Part shown: positions 1 through 4,700 of the stretch, piece after piece
How the letters are laid out: each line of letters starts with the position of its first letter
Numbering within the stretch: position 1 is the first letter of the stretch
Source of the DNA: CAZESH01 sp964514665
GTDB taxonomy: Bacteria > Bacillota > Bacilli > Paenibacillales > KCTC-25726
Assembly (NCBI GenBank): GCA_964514665.1
Contig: CAZESH010000236.1
Location: forward strand, 1-7,044
DNA length: 7,044 nucleotides
Direction: 5' to 3'
Notes under the pieces: model-generated
Database searches by the model: none
What the model was told of the DNA's origin: nothing
Seen by the model: the letters and a program-made list of their open reading frames with translations, nothing else
Program-made: the position numbers and the translations under genes

Positions 1-450
1 CTGTTCGGATCCGGTCAAAGCAGCGAGAATTTCCGTATGGCCGGGATAAATATGGCCGCCTTTGTGCAGCGCCTCCTTATTGAGCGGAGCGGTGCAAATC
101 GCATCGATCTGTCCCGATTTGGCAAGCTCGATCGCTTTTTCCAAAAAACGAAATGCAGCGTTCCCGCTGACGGCGGAAATTTCGCCGAAGGGCAGATCCT
201 CCGGCACCAGATTCATATGCAGGCAGTAAACCGTTTGCTTGGCCTCGGCGGCGTCATCCGCGCCGCCAATCTCCACGATGTTCATGCCGGTTTGCAAAAA
301 TGTCTCGACACGTCGCAAGCTCTTGATATCGCCGATCACGATCGGTCTGCAAATTTGCTGAATCTGCTCGTCCGCCAAAGCCTTCATGATAATTTCCGGA
401 CCTACTCCGGCAGCATCGCCCATGGTAATGCCGATAACCGGCTTTTGCAT
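1..450 (-). CDS. pdxA2: PdxA-family 4-phospho-acid-sugar dehydrogenase (PdxA2 type), C-terminus outside window
   Basis: The visible 150 residues are the N-terminal part of a PdxA-family NAD-dependent dehydrogenase; the family is usually about 330 residues, so over half lies beyond the left edge. Family landmarks are GITMGDAAGVGPEI (residues 7-20), TAPLNKEALHKGG (120-132) and HIYPGHTEILA (133-143), whose GHTE histidine belongs to the substrate/metal site. The ATG at 450-448 follows GAGGAG (465-460) at 9 bases. PdxA proper oxidises 4-phosphohydroxy-L-threonine in vitamin B6 synthesis; PdxA2 homologues oxidise and decarboxylate D-threonate 4-phosphate or relatives to dihydroxyacetone phosphate. 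The gene starts only 23 bases after the DUF1537 kinase and surely shares its mRNA, which favours the catabolic role. Bacillales also make PLP through PdxST and do not need biosynthetic PdxA. Family call is firm; the PdxA2 subtype rests mainly on context. Confidence 0.92.
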   Translation of the reverse strand, partial: MQKPVIGITMGDAAGVGPEIIMKALADEQIQQICRPIVIGDIKSLRRVETFLQTGMNIVEIGGADDAAEAKQTVYCLHMNLVPEDLPFGEISAVSGNAAFRFLEKAIELAKSGQIDAICTAPLNKEALHKGGHIYPGHTEILAALTGSEQ

Positions 451-473
451 CCTGATTCACTCCTCATATAGGT

Positions 474-1766
474 TTATTGCTGCTTGATTTTTTGTACGGA
501 CTTTAGCAGCGATTGCTCGTTCCCGAACGCACCGGCTTTGGTCACGATCCAATACGGAGCGCTTCCTGCCGGTCTGCACAATGGAAGGCCCTCCTCAACC
601 TGATCGATAATGTCGAGCGAGCGTATGCCGAGCTGCCTGCAGGTGCTGAAAGCAATGTCCCCGCCGGTCAGCACCATGCCGGAGAGCTCGCTTTGCGCAA
701 TCACAGCGGCGGCGAAACGCCCGAGCTGTTCGGCGATCCGGTTGCCTGCCGAGAGCATGCTCCATTCGCCGCTTTGCCGTACGAACTCCGCAACCTGCTG
801 TTTTTTAGACTCGGAAGCATCGATTGTGATAATGAGGTCCTGCCGGGAGCCGAGTATCTGCAAAGACTGTTCCGTCGACCGCTCCCAATGCGGCAAGCGG
901 TTGTCCGCCGCCAGCAGCTCGACAGGGTCCAGCGTGACGGTTTCAAATCCGCTTGTTTGCAAATAGGCGACTTGACCGCGGGTCACTTCACTCAAACTGC
1001 CGGCAACTACTAGAACGGGAGCCGCAGCACCGGAGCCGGGAAGCTCCATGCGCTTCGACGCATCCCCATTCGCCAGCTGTCCGGCCAATGCCGAAGCCAA
1101 TCCCGCCGATCCGACCCACAGCACGTTTCTTCCCATTAGCGTTGCAACAATTTGCTGCAAATCCGCATCGGTCGCGCTGTCTACCGTTATAATCCTGATT
1201 CCCGCGGCAAGCTGATCGTCCAGACGGCGCACCAGTTCGCCGCTTCGCAGTGCACGGATATCGATATGCCCGATCGGCGAATCCGTCTGCTGCTGCAAAA
1301 TATCGGGTATATACGAGATTTTCATCGGATATTTGGGATCCCGCGAAAGCTCGCTGTCTTCAAGCAGCCGGGCTTGTACCAGATGGTACCCGCCGATCGT
1401 AACCCGCCCGTTCCGAGGATAAGCGGGAGCCACTATCGCCGCTTCGAACATCCCCGTATCCAGCAAAGGCTGCAGTTCCTCGGCGATATTGCCGCGCAGG
1501 GTGGAATCTATTTTTTTGAACACGGTGCCGCAGCTTGCCAGATCGACATTTGCGATTACCTCGCGTAATTTGGCGACAGCCTCAGCAGAATCAAGTGCCC
1601 TTGTTTCCGTATCGATCACAACCGCTCTTTGTGCATCGGACAAAGCAAGCAGACTTGTATCGCGCTCATCCATGCATACGGTCGTCACGATTCCCTGCAT
1701 GGCAAACTGGACTCCACTGTCGCCCGCTCCCGTCAGATCGTCTGAAAGAATAAGTATATGGTCCAA
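474..1766 (-). CDS. dtnK: Four-carbon acid sugar kinase, DUF1537 family (D-threonate/D-erythronate kinase-like)
   Basis: This 430-residue protein matches the DUF1537 kinases, which use ATP to phosphorylate C4 of four-carbon sugar acids in the cytoplasm. The N-terminal substrate domain shows DDLTGAGDSGVQF (residues 9-21), FKKIDSTLRGNI (83-94), APAYPRNGR (113-121) and DPKYP (143-147). The C-terminal nucleotide-binding domain shows VLVVAGSLSEVTRGQ (251-265), LTGGDIAFSTCRQLGI (366-381) and KAGAFGNEQSL (410-420). I place the start at the TTG of 1766-1764, because it lies 9 bases after GGAGG and puts the conserved LILSDDLTG strand at the usual distance from the N-terminus. An in-frame ATG at 1814 would add 16 unfamiliar residues and falls inside the proposed -10 box. 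The gene leads a unit with the PdxA-like gene, the known kinase-dehydrogenase pair for D-threonate or a stereoisomer. Substrate stereochemistry cannot be read from sequence. Confidence 0.93.
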   Translation of the reverse strand: MDHILILSDDLTGAGDSGVQFAMQGIVTTVCMDERDTSLLALSDAQRAVVIDTETRALDSAEAVAKLREVIANVDLASCGTVFKKIDSTLRGNIAEELQPLLDTGMFEAAIVAPAYPRNGRVTIGGYHLVQARLLEDSELSRDPKYPMKISYIPDILQQQTDSPIGHIDIRALRSGELVRRLDDQLAAGIRIITVDSATDADLQQIVATLMGRNVLWVGSAGLASALAGQLANGDASKRMELPGSGAAAPVLVVAGSLSEVTRGQVAYLQTSGFETVTLDPVELLAADNRLPHWERSTEQSLQILGSRQDLIITIDASESKKQQVAEFVRQSGEWSMLSAGNRIAEQLGRFAAAVIAQSELSGMVLTGGDIAFSTCRQLGIRSLDIIDQVEEGLPLCRPAGSAPYWIVTKAGAFGNEQSLLKSVQKIKQQ

Positions 1767-1774
1767 TTTCCCGT

Positions 1775-1782
1775 CCCTCCCC
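1775..1782 (-). promoter_or_regulatory. Shine-Dalgarno site that sets the kinase TTG start
   Basis: On the minus strand this reads GGGGAGGG. Its GGAGG core (1780-1776) is 9 bases from the TTG at 1766. No comparable site lies 7-12 bases upstream of the ATG at 1814. This is the main reason for choosing the shorter protein. Confidence 0.75.
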
Positions 1783-1809
1783 GCATCGATGATTCCTTCG
1801 CATAAACAG

Positions 1810-1838
1810 ATCATAGCAAGCAGGCTTTGATTTTTCCA
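1810..1838 (-). promoter_or_regulatory. Predicted SigA promoter of the acid-sugar kinase unit
   Basis: On the minus strand, TGGAAA (1838-1833, 4/6 match to TTGACA) is separated by exactly 17 bases from TATGAT (1815-1810, 5/6 match to TATAAT). The -10 carries an extended TG motif (TGCTATGAT). Transcription would start near 1803, leaving a leader of about 37 bases before the TTG start. It lies downstream of the fabV terminator, so the kinase and PdxA genes appear to form their own transcription unit. Predicted by inspection only. Confidence 0.6.
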
Positions 1839-1876
1839 TGCAGCAGATCACTAAAACCAAAAAAAATTAATTGATG

Positions 1877-1902
1877 AAAAAAGCTACCGCATCAGCGATA
1901 GC
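1877..1902 (-). terminator. Intrinsic terminator after fabV
   Basis: Read on the minus strand, GCTATCGC (1902-1895), loop TGAT (1894-1891) and GCGGTAGC (1890-1883) form an 8-bp stem with one T-G wobble, followed directly by six T (1882-1877). It begins 13 bases beyond the fabV stop codon, the classic position, and separates fabV from the acid-sugar unit. Confidence 0.9.
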
Positions 1903-1915
1903 CGGATCTTGTTTT

Positions 1916-3109
1916 TTATTCAGCCAACTGCTCAATCGGACGAGCCGGATCGACCTCCGCTTGATAATCAACAGTGGGAAGCCCGAAGCCGAACAGCTTG
2001 ACAAACTCGTCGCGGTAGCCCTGAATATCGGACAGCTCGGCCAAATTGGCGGTATCGACCTGCTTCCACAGCGCATCGACCTCCTGCTGCACCTCCGGCA
2101 GCATCTCCAGATCGTCAATGCGGATCCGTCCTTTTTCATCCGTTTCCGTCGGCGCTCCGCTGTAGAGTCGATCGGCAAACAAGCGGTGCATCTGCTCTAT
2201 GCAGCCTTCATGCAGCCCTTTCACTTTCATTACCTTATACAGCAGGGAAATATACAGCGGCACAACCGGGATTGCCGAGCTTGATTGCGTGACCAGCGCC
2301 TTGTTCACGGAAACGAAAGCCCTGCCGCCCTTTTCCTCCAGCTTTTTCGTCAGCTTGTGCGCCTTGGCCTCCAAATCGTCTTTCGCTTTGCCGATCGTGC
2401 CTTCGCGGTAAATCGCATGGGTAACCTCCGGGCCGATATAAGAATATGCTACGGTCACGGCTCCGTCGGCAAGCACTCCGGCCTGCTGCAGCGCTTCGAT
2501 CCACATCTCCCAATCCTCGCCGCCCATGACGGCAATTGTCTGGCGAATTTCTTCCTCTGTGGCGGAATCGATCGTCACCTCTGTCACCTCGCCGCTGTTG
2601 GCATTGACCGTCTTGCTCGTGAATGGCTTTCCGGTAGGCTTGATCACCGATGTGAGAGCTTCCCCGGTTTGCGGATGAGTTCTGCGCGGTGAGGCGAGGC
2701 TGTATACCACCATATCCACTTCGCCGAGCTTTTCCTTGATTAATTGAATGGTTTTTTGCTTGATTTCATCGGAAAAAGCATCTCCATTTATATTTCCCGC
2801 GTACAATCCCGCTTCAAGCGAAGCTTTGGTGAATGCGGCCGTATTGTACCATCCAGCGCTTGCCGTGCGGTCGCCCGCTGCCGGACGCTCAAAAAACACG
2901 CCGATCGTTTGCGCGCCTGAACCGAAAGCGGCGGCAATGCGCGAAGCCAGGCCGTATCCGGTAGAGGCTCCGATCACCAGCACCTTCTTCGGACCTTTGA
3001 CGGCAGGCTTGCTTTTCACATATTCGATTTGTTCCGCTACGTGCCGCTCGCAGCCGAGCGGATGAGCCGTAGTGCAGATGAAACCTCTGATTTTCGGTTG
3101 AATAATCAT
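1916..3109 (-). CDS. fabV: Trans-2-enoyl-ACP/enoyl-CoA reductase (NADH), FabV/Ter family
   Basis: The 397-residue product has the family's normal length and N-terminus (MIIQPKIRGFICTTAHPLGC). FabV reduces the trans-2 double bond of enoyl-ACP in the last step of fatty-acid elongation; the closely related Ter enzymes reduce crotonyl-CoA. The NADH-binding Rossmann loop is VIGASTGYGLASR (residues 45-57), with the acidic residue after beta-2 in FFERP (72-76). YSLASPRR lies at 136-143. The catalytic pair in the Y-x8-K pattern typical of the family is Y234 and K243 (YREGTIGKAK). The substrate loop KALVTQSSSAIPVVPLY is also present. The start is the second of two tandem ATGs: 3109 lies 8 bases from GGA, against 5 bases for 3112. 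A terminator closes the gene. FabV enzymes are known to be poorly inhibited by triclosan. ACP versus CoA preference cannot be settled here. Confidence 0.97.
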   Translation of the reverse strand: MIIQPKIRGFICTTAHPLGCERHVAEQIEYVKSKPAVKGPKKVLVIGASTGYGLASRIAAAFGSGAQTIGVFFERPAAGDRTASAGWYNTAAFTKASLEAGLYAGNINGDAFSDEIKQKTIQLIKEKLGEVDMVVYSLASPRRTHPQTGEALTSVIKPTGKPFTSKTVNANSGEVTEVTIDSATEEEIRQTIAVMGGEDWEMWIEALQQAGVLADGAVTVAYSYIGPEVTHAIYREGTIGKAKDDLEAKAHKLTKKLEEKGGRAFVSVNKALVTQSSSAIPVVPLYISLLYKVMKVKGLHEGCIEQMHRLFADRLYSGAPTETDEKGRIRIDDLEMLPEVQQEVDALWKQVDTANLAELSDIQGYRDEFVKLFGFGLPTVDYQAEVDPARPIEQLAE

Positions 3110-3117
3110 CATGATTT

Positions 3118-3124
3118 TCCTTTC
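3118..3124 (-). promoter_or_regulatory. Shine-Dalgarno site of fabV, before tandem ATG codons
   Basis: GAAAGGA on the minus strand precedes ATGATG. Its GGA core is 5 bases from the ATG at 3112 and 8 bases from the ATG at 3109. The second start matches both normal spacing and the family N-terminus (M-I-I-x-P-K). Confidence 0.7.
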
Positions 3125-3187
3125 TGTATACAAAATGAGTATGACGTGTGCTCAATTACGGGACCAGTTGTCGGATTTTGAATAACG

Positions 3188-3224
3188 GGGATGTGCCAGG
3201 TCTAATACGAGAAGGCAACATCCC
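3188..3224. repeat. Imperfect inverted repeat between the oxidoreductase and fabV
   Basis: GGGATGTGCC (3188-3197) faces GGCAACATCCC (3214-3224): ten base pairs with one bulged base around a 16-base loop. It begins 10 bases after the oxidoreductase stop codon, read on the minus strand. No T-run follows it, so it is not a standard intrinsic terminator. It could be an mRNA-stabilising hairpin, a weak or factor-dependent stop, or a protein site. I found no convincing promoter for fabV in the remaining bases 3113-3187, so read-through from the upstream gene is possible. Confidence 0.6.
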
Positions 3225-3233
3225 TGTATCCCT

Positions 3234-4214
3234 CTAAAACGGCAATTCCACTCCAAACTCTTCAGCGGCTTTTTGCAGCACCCCGCGATGATCCTGGTCA
3301 ACAGGAATACCTGAAACACGCCAATCTTGCTCGCGCTCCCACTCAAGAACGCCTGGGAGAGTAGCACGGTCACACCCCGGCATCGGCTTCATCTGGCCGC
3401 TCAACTGTATGTAGGCATCCATCTCCTGCTTAAAGTCATCGAGCTTAAAGAAACGGGAGATGTCCAGCGCTACAATCAGCGATCCCTGATTGGCACCTTG
3501 AAACTGCCGAATGGCCCGTTCTTCTTCCACCGGCACACCTGCCAAGAAACCGCCTAATGCCTGACACATGAATCCCAATCCCATATTACGAAATACAAGT
3601 CCCGGCGCCAATTTAAAAAGCTCCGGTACATGGGGGGAATCTTCATACAGGTCATGCATGGCACCAAAATCAAGAATCATGGAAGGCTCTTTGCCGGTAG
3701 GTACTGCAAACGACATGGGCGAGCCGCCGGCCGCACGCATAATGGATTGGTCCGGACTTAGAGATAACTGGTGCCCGGAGGTGACATAAGCAATCAGGTC
3801 ATGTTCTGCCAATAGCCGGGAATAGATTCCTGCCGCTCCGAAATGTCCGTGATTGCGCGTCACCGCCACGGCAATACCGTTCTTGCGGGCGCGATCCACC
3901 AGCTCGGATGCCGCCCGATGTGCAGGAAAATAGCCCAAACCTCCGTCACCATCAACAAGCAGCGTCGTCGGAGATTCATTAACGATGCGGACTTCAGCAG
4001 TAGGATTGATCAAACCGTCCCGCATGATGCGGGCATAAGTGGCAATTTGTCTGGAACCATGGCTGAAGACACCCCTAAGATCGTTCTTAACCAGCAATCC
4101 AGCGAGAAAGTCCGCCTTCTCTTTCGGCATTCCCGCCTTCTGCGCCATGGTGCAAACGAAATCTTGCATAAGCTGCGGCATTACTCTGGCAGCTTCTTCG
4201 GGTACAATATTCAT
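3234..4214 (-). CDS. Divergent Ldh2 (malate/L-lactate dehydrogenase-type) family NAD(P)-dependent oxidoreductase
   Basis: The 326-residue product belongs to the Ldh2 family (malate, L-lactate, ureidoglycolate and cyclic imine reductases), which reduce or oxidise 2-oxo/2-hydroxy acids or imines with NAD(P). Family landmarks are LVKNDLRGVFSHG (residues 41-53, catalytic-type histidine H52), DGDGGLGYFPAHRA (88-101), GIAVAVTRNHGHFGAAGIYSRLL (113-135, H124 of the NxxHFG motif) and the FAVPTG stretch (169-174). The second half is unusual. The family's usual ATSxxAxGK stretch is absent, and KGYGL, which normally follows, reads RNMGL. The protein is also somewhat shorter than the usual 340-360 residues. 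ATG 4214 follows AAAGGAGG (4232-4225) at 10 bases. Next downstream is fabV after 124 bases, with no U-tract terminator between. Substrate is not predictable; membership of the family is fairly certain. Confidence 0.85.
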   Translation of the reverse strand: MNIVPEEAARVMPQLMQDFVCTMAQKAGMPKEKADFLAGLLVKNDLRGVFSHGSRQIATYARIMRDGLINPTAEVRIVNESPTTLLVDGDGGLGYFPAHRAASELVDRARKNGIAVAVTRNHGHFGAAGIYSRLLAEHDLIAYVTSGHQLSLSPDQSIMRAAGGSPMSFAVPTGKEPSMILDFGAMHDLYEDSPHVPELFKLAPGLVFRNMGLGFMCQALGGFLAGVPVEEERAIRQFQGANQGSLIVALDISRFFKLDDFKQEMDAYIQLSGQMKPMPGCDRATLPGVLEWEREQDWRVSGIPVDQDHRGVLQKAAEEFGVELPF

Positions 4215-4243
4215 CGAACCGATTCCTCCTTTAATGCATCCAT
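4211..4243 (-). other. Possible ten-codon upstream ORF overlapping the oxidoreductase start
   Basis: On the minus strand an ATG at 4243-4241 opens a ten-codon frame (MDALKEESVR) whose TGA (4213-4211) overlaps the oxidoreductase ATG (4214-4212) in the arrangement ATGA. A GGAG (4256-4253) lies 9 bases before its ATG. The strong AAAGGAGG of the main gene lies inside the small frame. It may couple translation to the main gene or be chance; no composition bias marks it as a regulatory leader peptide. Confidence 0.25.
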
Positions 4244-4284
4244 ACTTGAAAGCTCCGTTATGTAGATGCCTCCCTAAATTAACT

Positions 4285-4290
4285 ATTATA
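4285..4290 (-). promoter_or_regulatory. Likely -10 box of the oxidoreductase gene
   Basis: A perfect TATAAT on the minus strand, 70 bases upstream of the oxidoreductase start, would begin transcription near 4278. At 16-18 bases upstream there is no good -35 hexamer (TGCGGC at 17). If used, the promoter is weak or needs an activator. Confidence is limited because the surrounding sequence is AT-rich. Confidence 0.45.
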
Positions 4291-4330
4291 TTCTAACATT
4301 TGAAGTTGCCGCATACCAGTACAAAAACAT

Positions 4331-4349
4331 ATTGCGCAACAGGAGCAAT
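4331..4349. repeat. Short inverted repeat with embedded palindrome in the divergent intergenic region
   Basis: ATTGC (4331-4335) and GCAAT (4345-4349) form an inverted repeat over 9 bases. The left arm also belongs to the 8-base palindrome TTGCGCAA (4332-4339). It lies about 40 bases upstream of the oxidoreductase -10 and about 50 bases upstream of the pro -35, where a regulator of either could bind. No known operator is recognised. Confidence 0.3.
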
Positions 4350-4396
4350 CGGCCCAGCCCGCCGCCGCTTTCGCAGCGGACAGGACCCTTGTCGGC

Positions 4397-4425
4397 TTTA
4401 CAAACCCTTATGCCCGTGATATTCT
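4397..4425 (+). promoter_or_regulatory. Predicted SigA promoter of the proBA T-box leader
   Basis: TTTACA (4397-4402, 5/6 match to TTGACA), a 17-base spacer and TATTCT (4420-4425, 4/6 match) preceded by an extended TG (TGATATTCT). Transcription would begin near 4432, some 20 bases before the AGTA of the T-box specifier loop, the expected geometry. Predicted by inspection only. Confidence 0.65.
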
Positions 4426-4431
4426 AAAATA

Positions 4432-4662
4432 AAAACGTAATGATGGGATCAGTAGAAAGCTGTACAGACGTTCAGAGAGTAAATTTCCCGGCTGAGAAAA
4501 TTTACCGTCCATGCTTTTGAACCCGCCCCTGAACGGCCAACGACGAGTTGGACAGTCCCCCTCCTGTTACCAGGGCAAAAGTCGGATGAATCAGATTTTC
4601 ATCAAATAAGGTGGTACCGCGGAAGCCATGCTTTCGTCCTTTAACAGGACGGAAGCTTTTTT
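4432..4662 (+). promoter_or_regulatory. T-box riboswitch (tRNA-Pro responsive) controlling proBA
   Basis: This untranslated leader reads out uncharged tRNA and controls read-through into proB. Stem I: AGTA (4451-4454) faces GAA (4519-4521) across the specifier loop; GAAAGC (4455-4460) pairs with GCTTTT (4513-4518), GACG (4467-4470) with CGTC (4506-4509), and GTAAATTT (4479-4486) with AAATTTAC (4498-4505). AGAGAG (4474-4479) and the GGCTGAGA loop are typical distal features. The specifier after GAA is CCC (4522-4524), a proline codon. Further hairpins are CCAAC/GTTGG (4537-4551), CCTG/CAGG (4563-4574) and Stem III GATGAA/TTCATC (4585-4603). The T-box sequence AAGGTGGTACCGCGG (4608-4622) supplies the UGGU bulge (4612-4615), fitting A-CCA. 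Antiterminator: AAGG with CCTT (4638-4641), and GCGGAAG (4619-4625) with CTTTCGT (4631-4637). Exact boundaries of Stem I's base are not resolved. Confidence 0.96.
4630..4662 (+). terminator. T-box regulatory intrinsic terminator before proB
   Basis: GCTTTCGTCCT (4630-4640), loop TTAAC (4641-4645) and AGGACGGAAGC (4646-4656) form an 11-bp stem with one T-G wobble, followed by six T (4657-4662). Its left arm is the same sequence that closes the antiterminator, so the two folds exclude each other. Uncharged tRNA-Pro should favour read-through. Confidence 0.95.
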
Positions 4663-4686
4663 ACGTTTATTCACCATTTCATTTTC

Positions 4687-4693
4687 GGAGGTG
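4687..4693 (+). promoter_or_regulatory. Shine-Dalgarno site of proB
   Basis: GGAGGTG, with GGAGG 9 bases before ATG 4701. It fixes the start downstream of the T-box terminator; the same reading frame stays open back to a GTG at 4611, but that codon lies within the T-box sequence and is not a start. Confidence 0.9.
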
Positions 4694-4700
4694 TCAGCCC

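Noticed and set aside
1871..2284. 137-codon plus-strand frame opposite the end of fabV
   Set aside because: It begins inside the fabV terminator hairpin and overlaps conserved fabV sequence on the other strand; no domain recognised.
3127..3155. Possible fabV promoter TTGAGC...GTATAC on the minus strand
   Set aside because: The spacer is 18-19 bases, the -10 matches poorly, and transcription would begin almost on the Shine-Dalgarno site; too weak to list.
3194..3210. Possible FapR operator upstream of fabV (minus-strand TATTAGACCTGG)
   Set aside because: It only loosely resembles the FapR box half-site and needs a deletion to align; the second half-site is missing.
3843..4265. 140-codon plus-strand frame opposite the oxidoreductase gene, running into its upstream region
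   Set aside because: It is antisense to conserved family motifs and shows no recognisable protein features; treated as a shadow frame.
4365..4379. Small hairpin CCGCT/AGCGG upstream of the pro promoter
   Set aside because: Only 5 bp in a GC-rich stretch with no U-tract; expected by chance.
4611..4700. N-terminal extension of proB from a GTG at 4611
   Set aside because: The GTG is part of the T-box sequence, and the extension crosses the regulatory terminator. ATG 4701 has a proper Shine-Dalgarno site and the family N-terminus.
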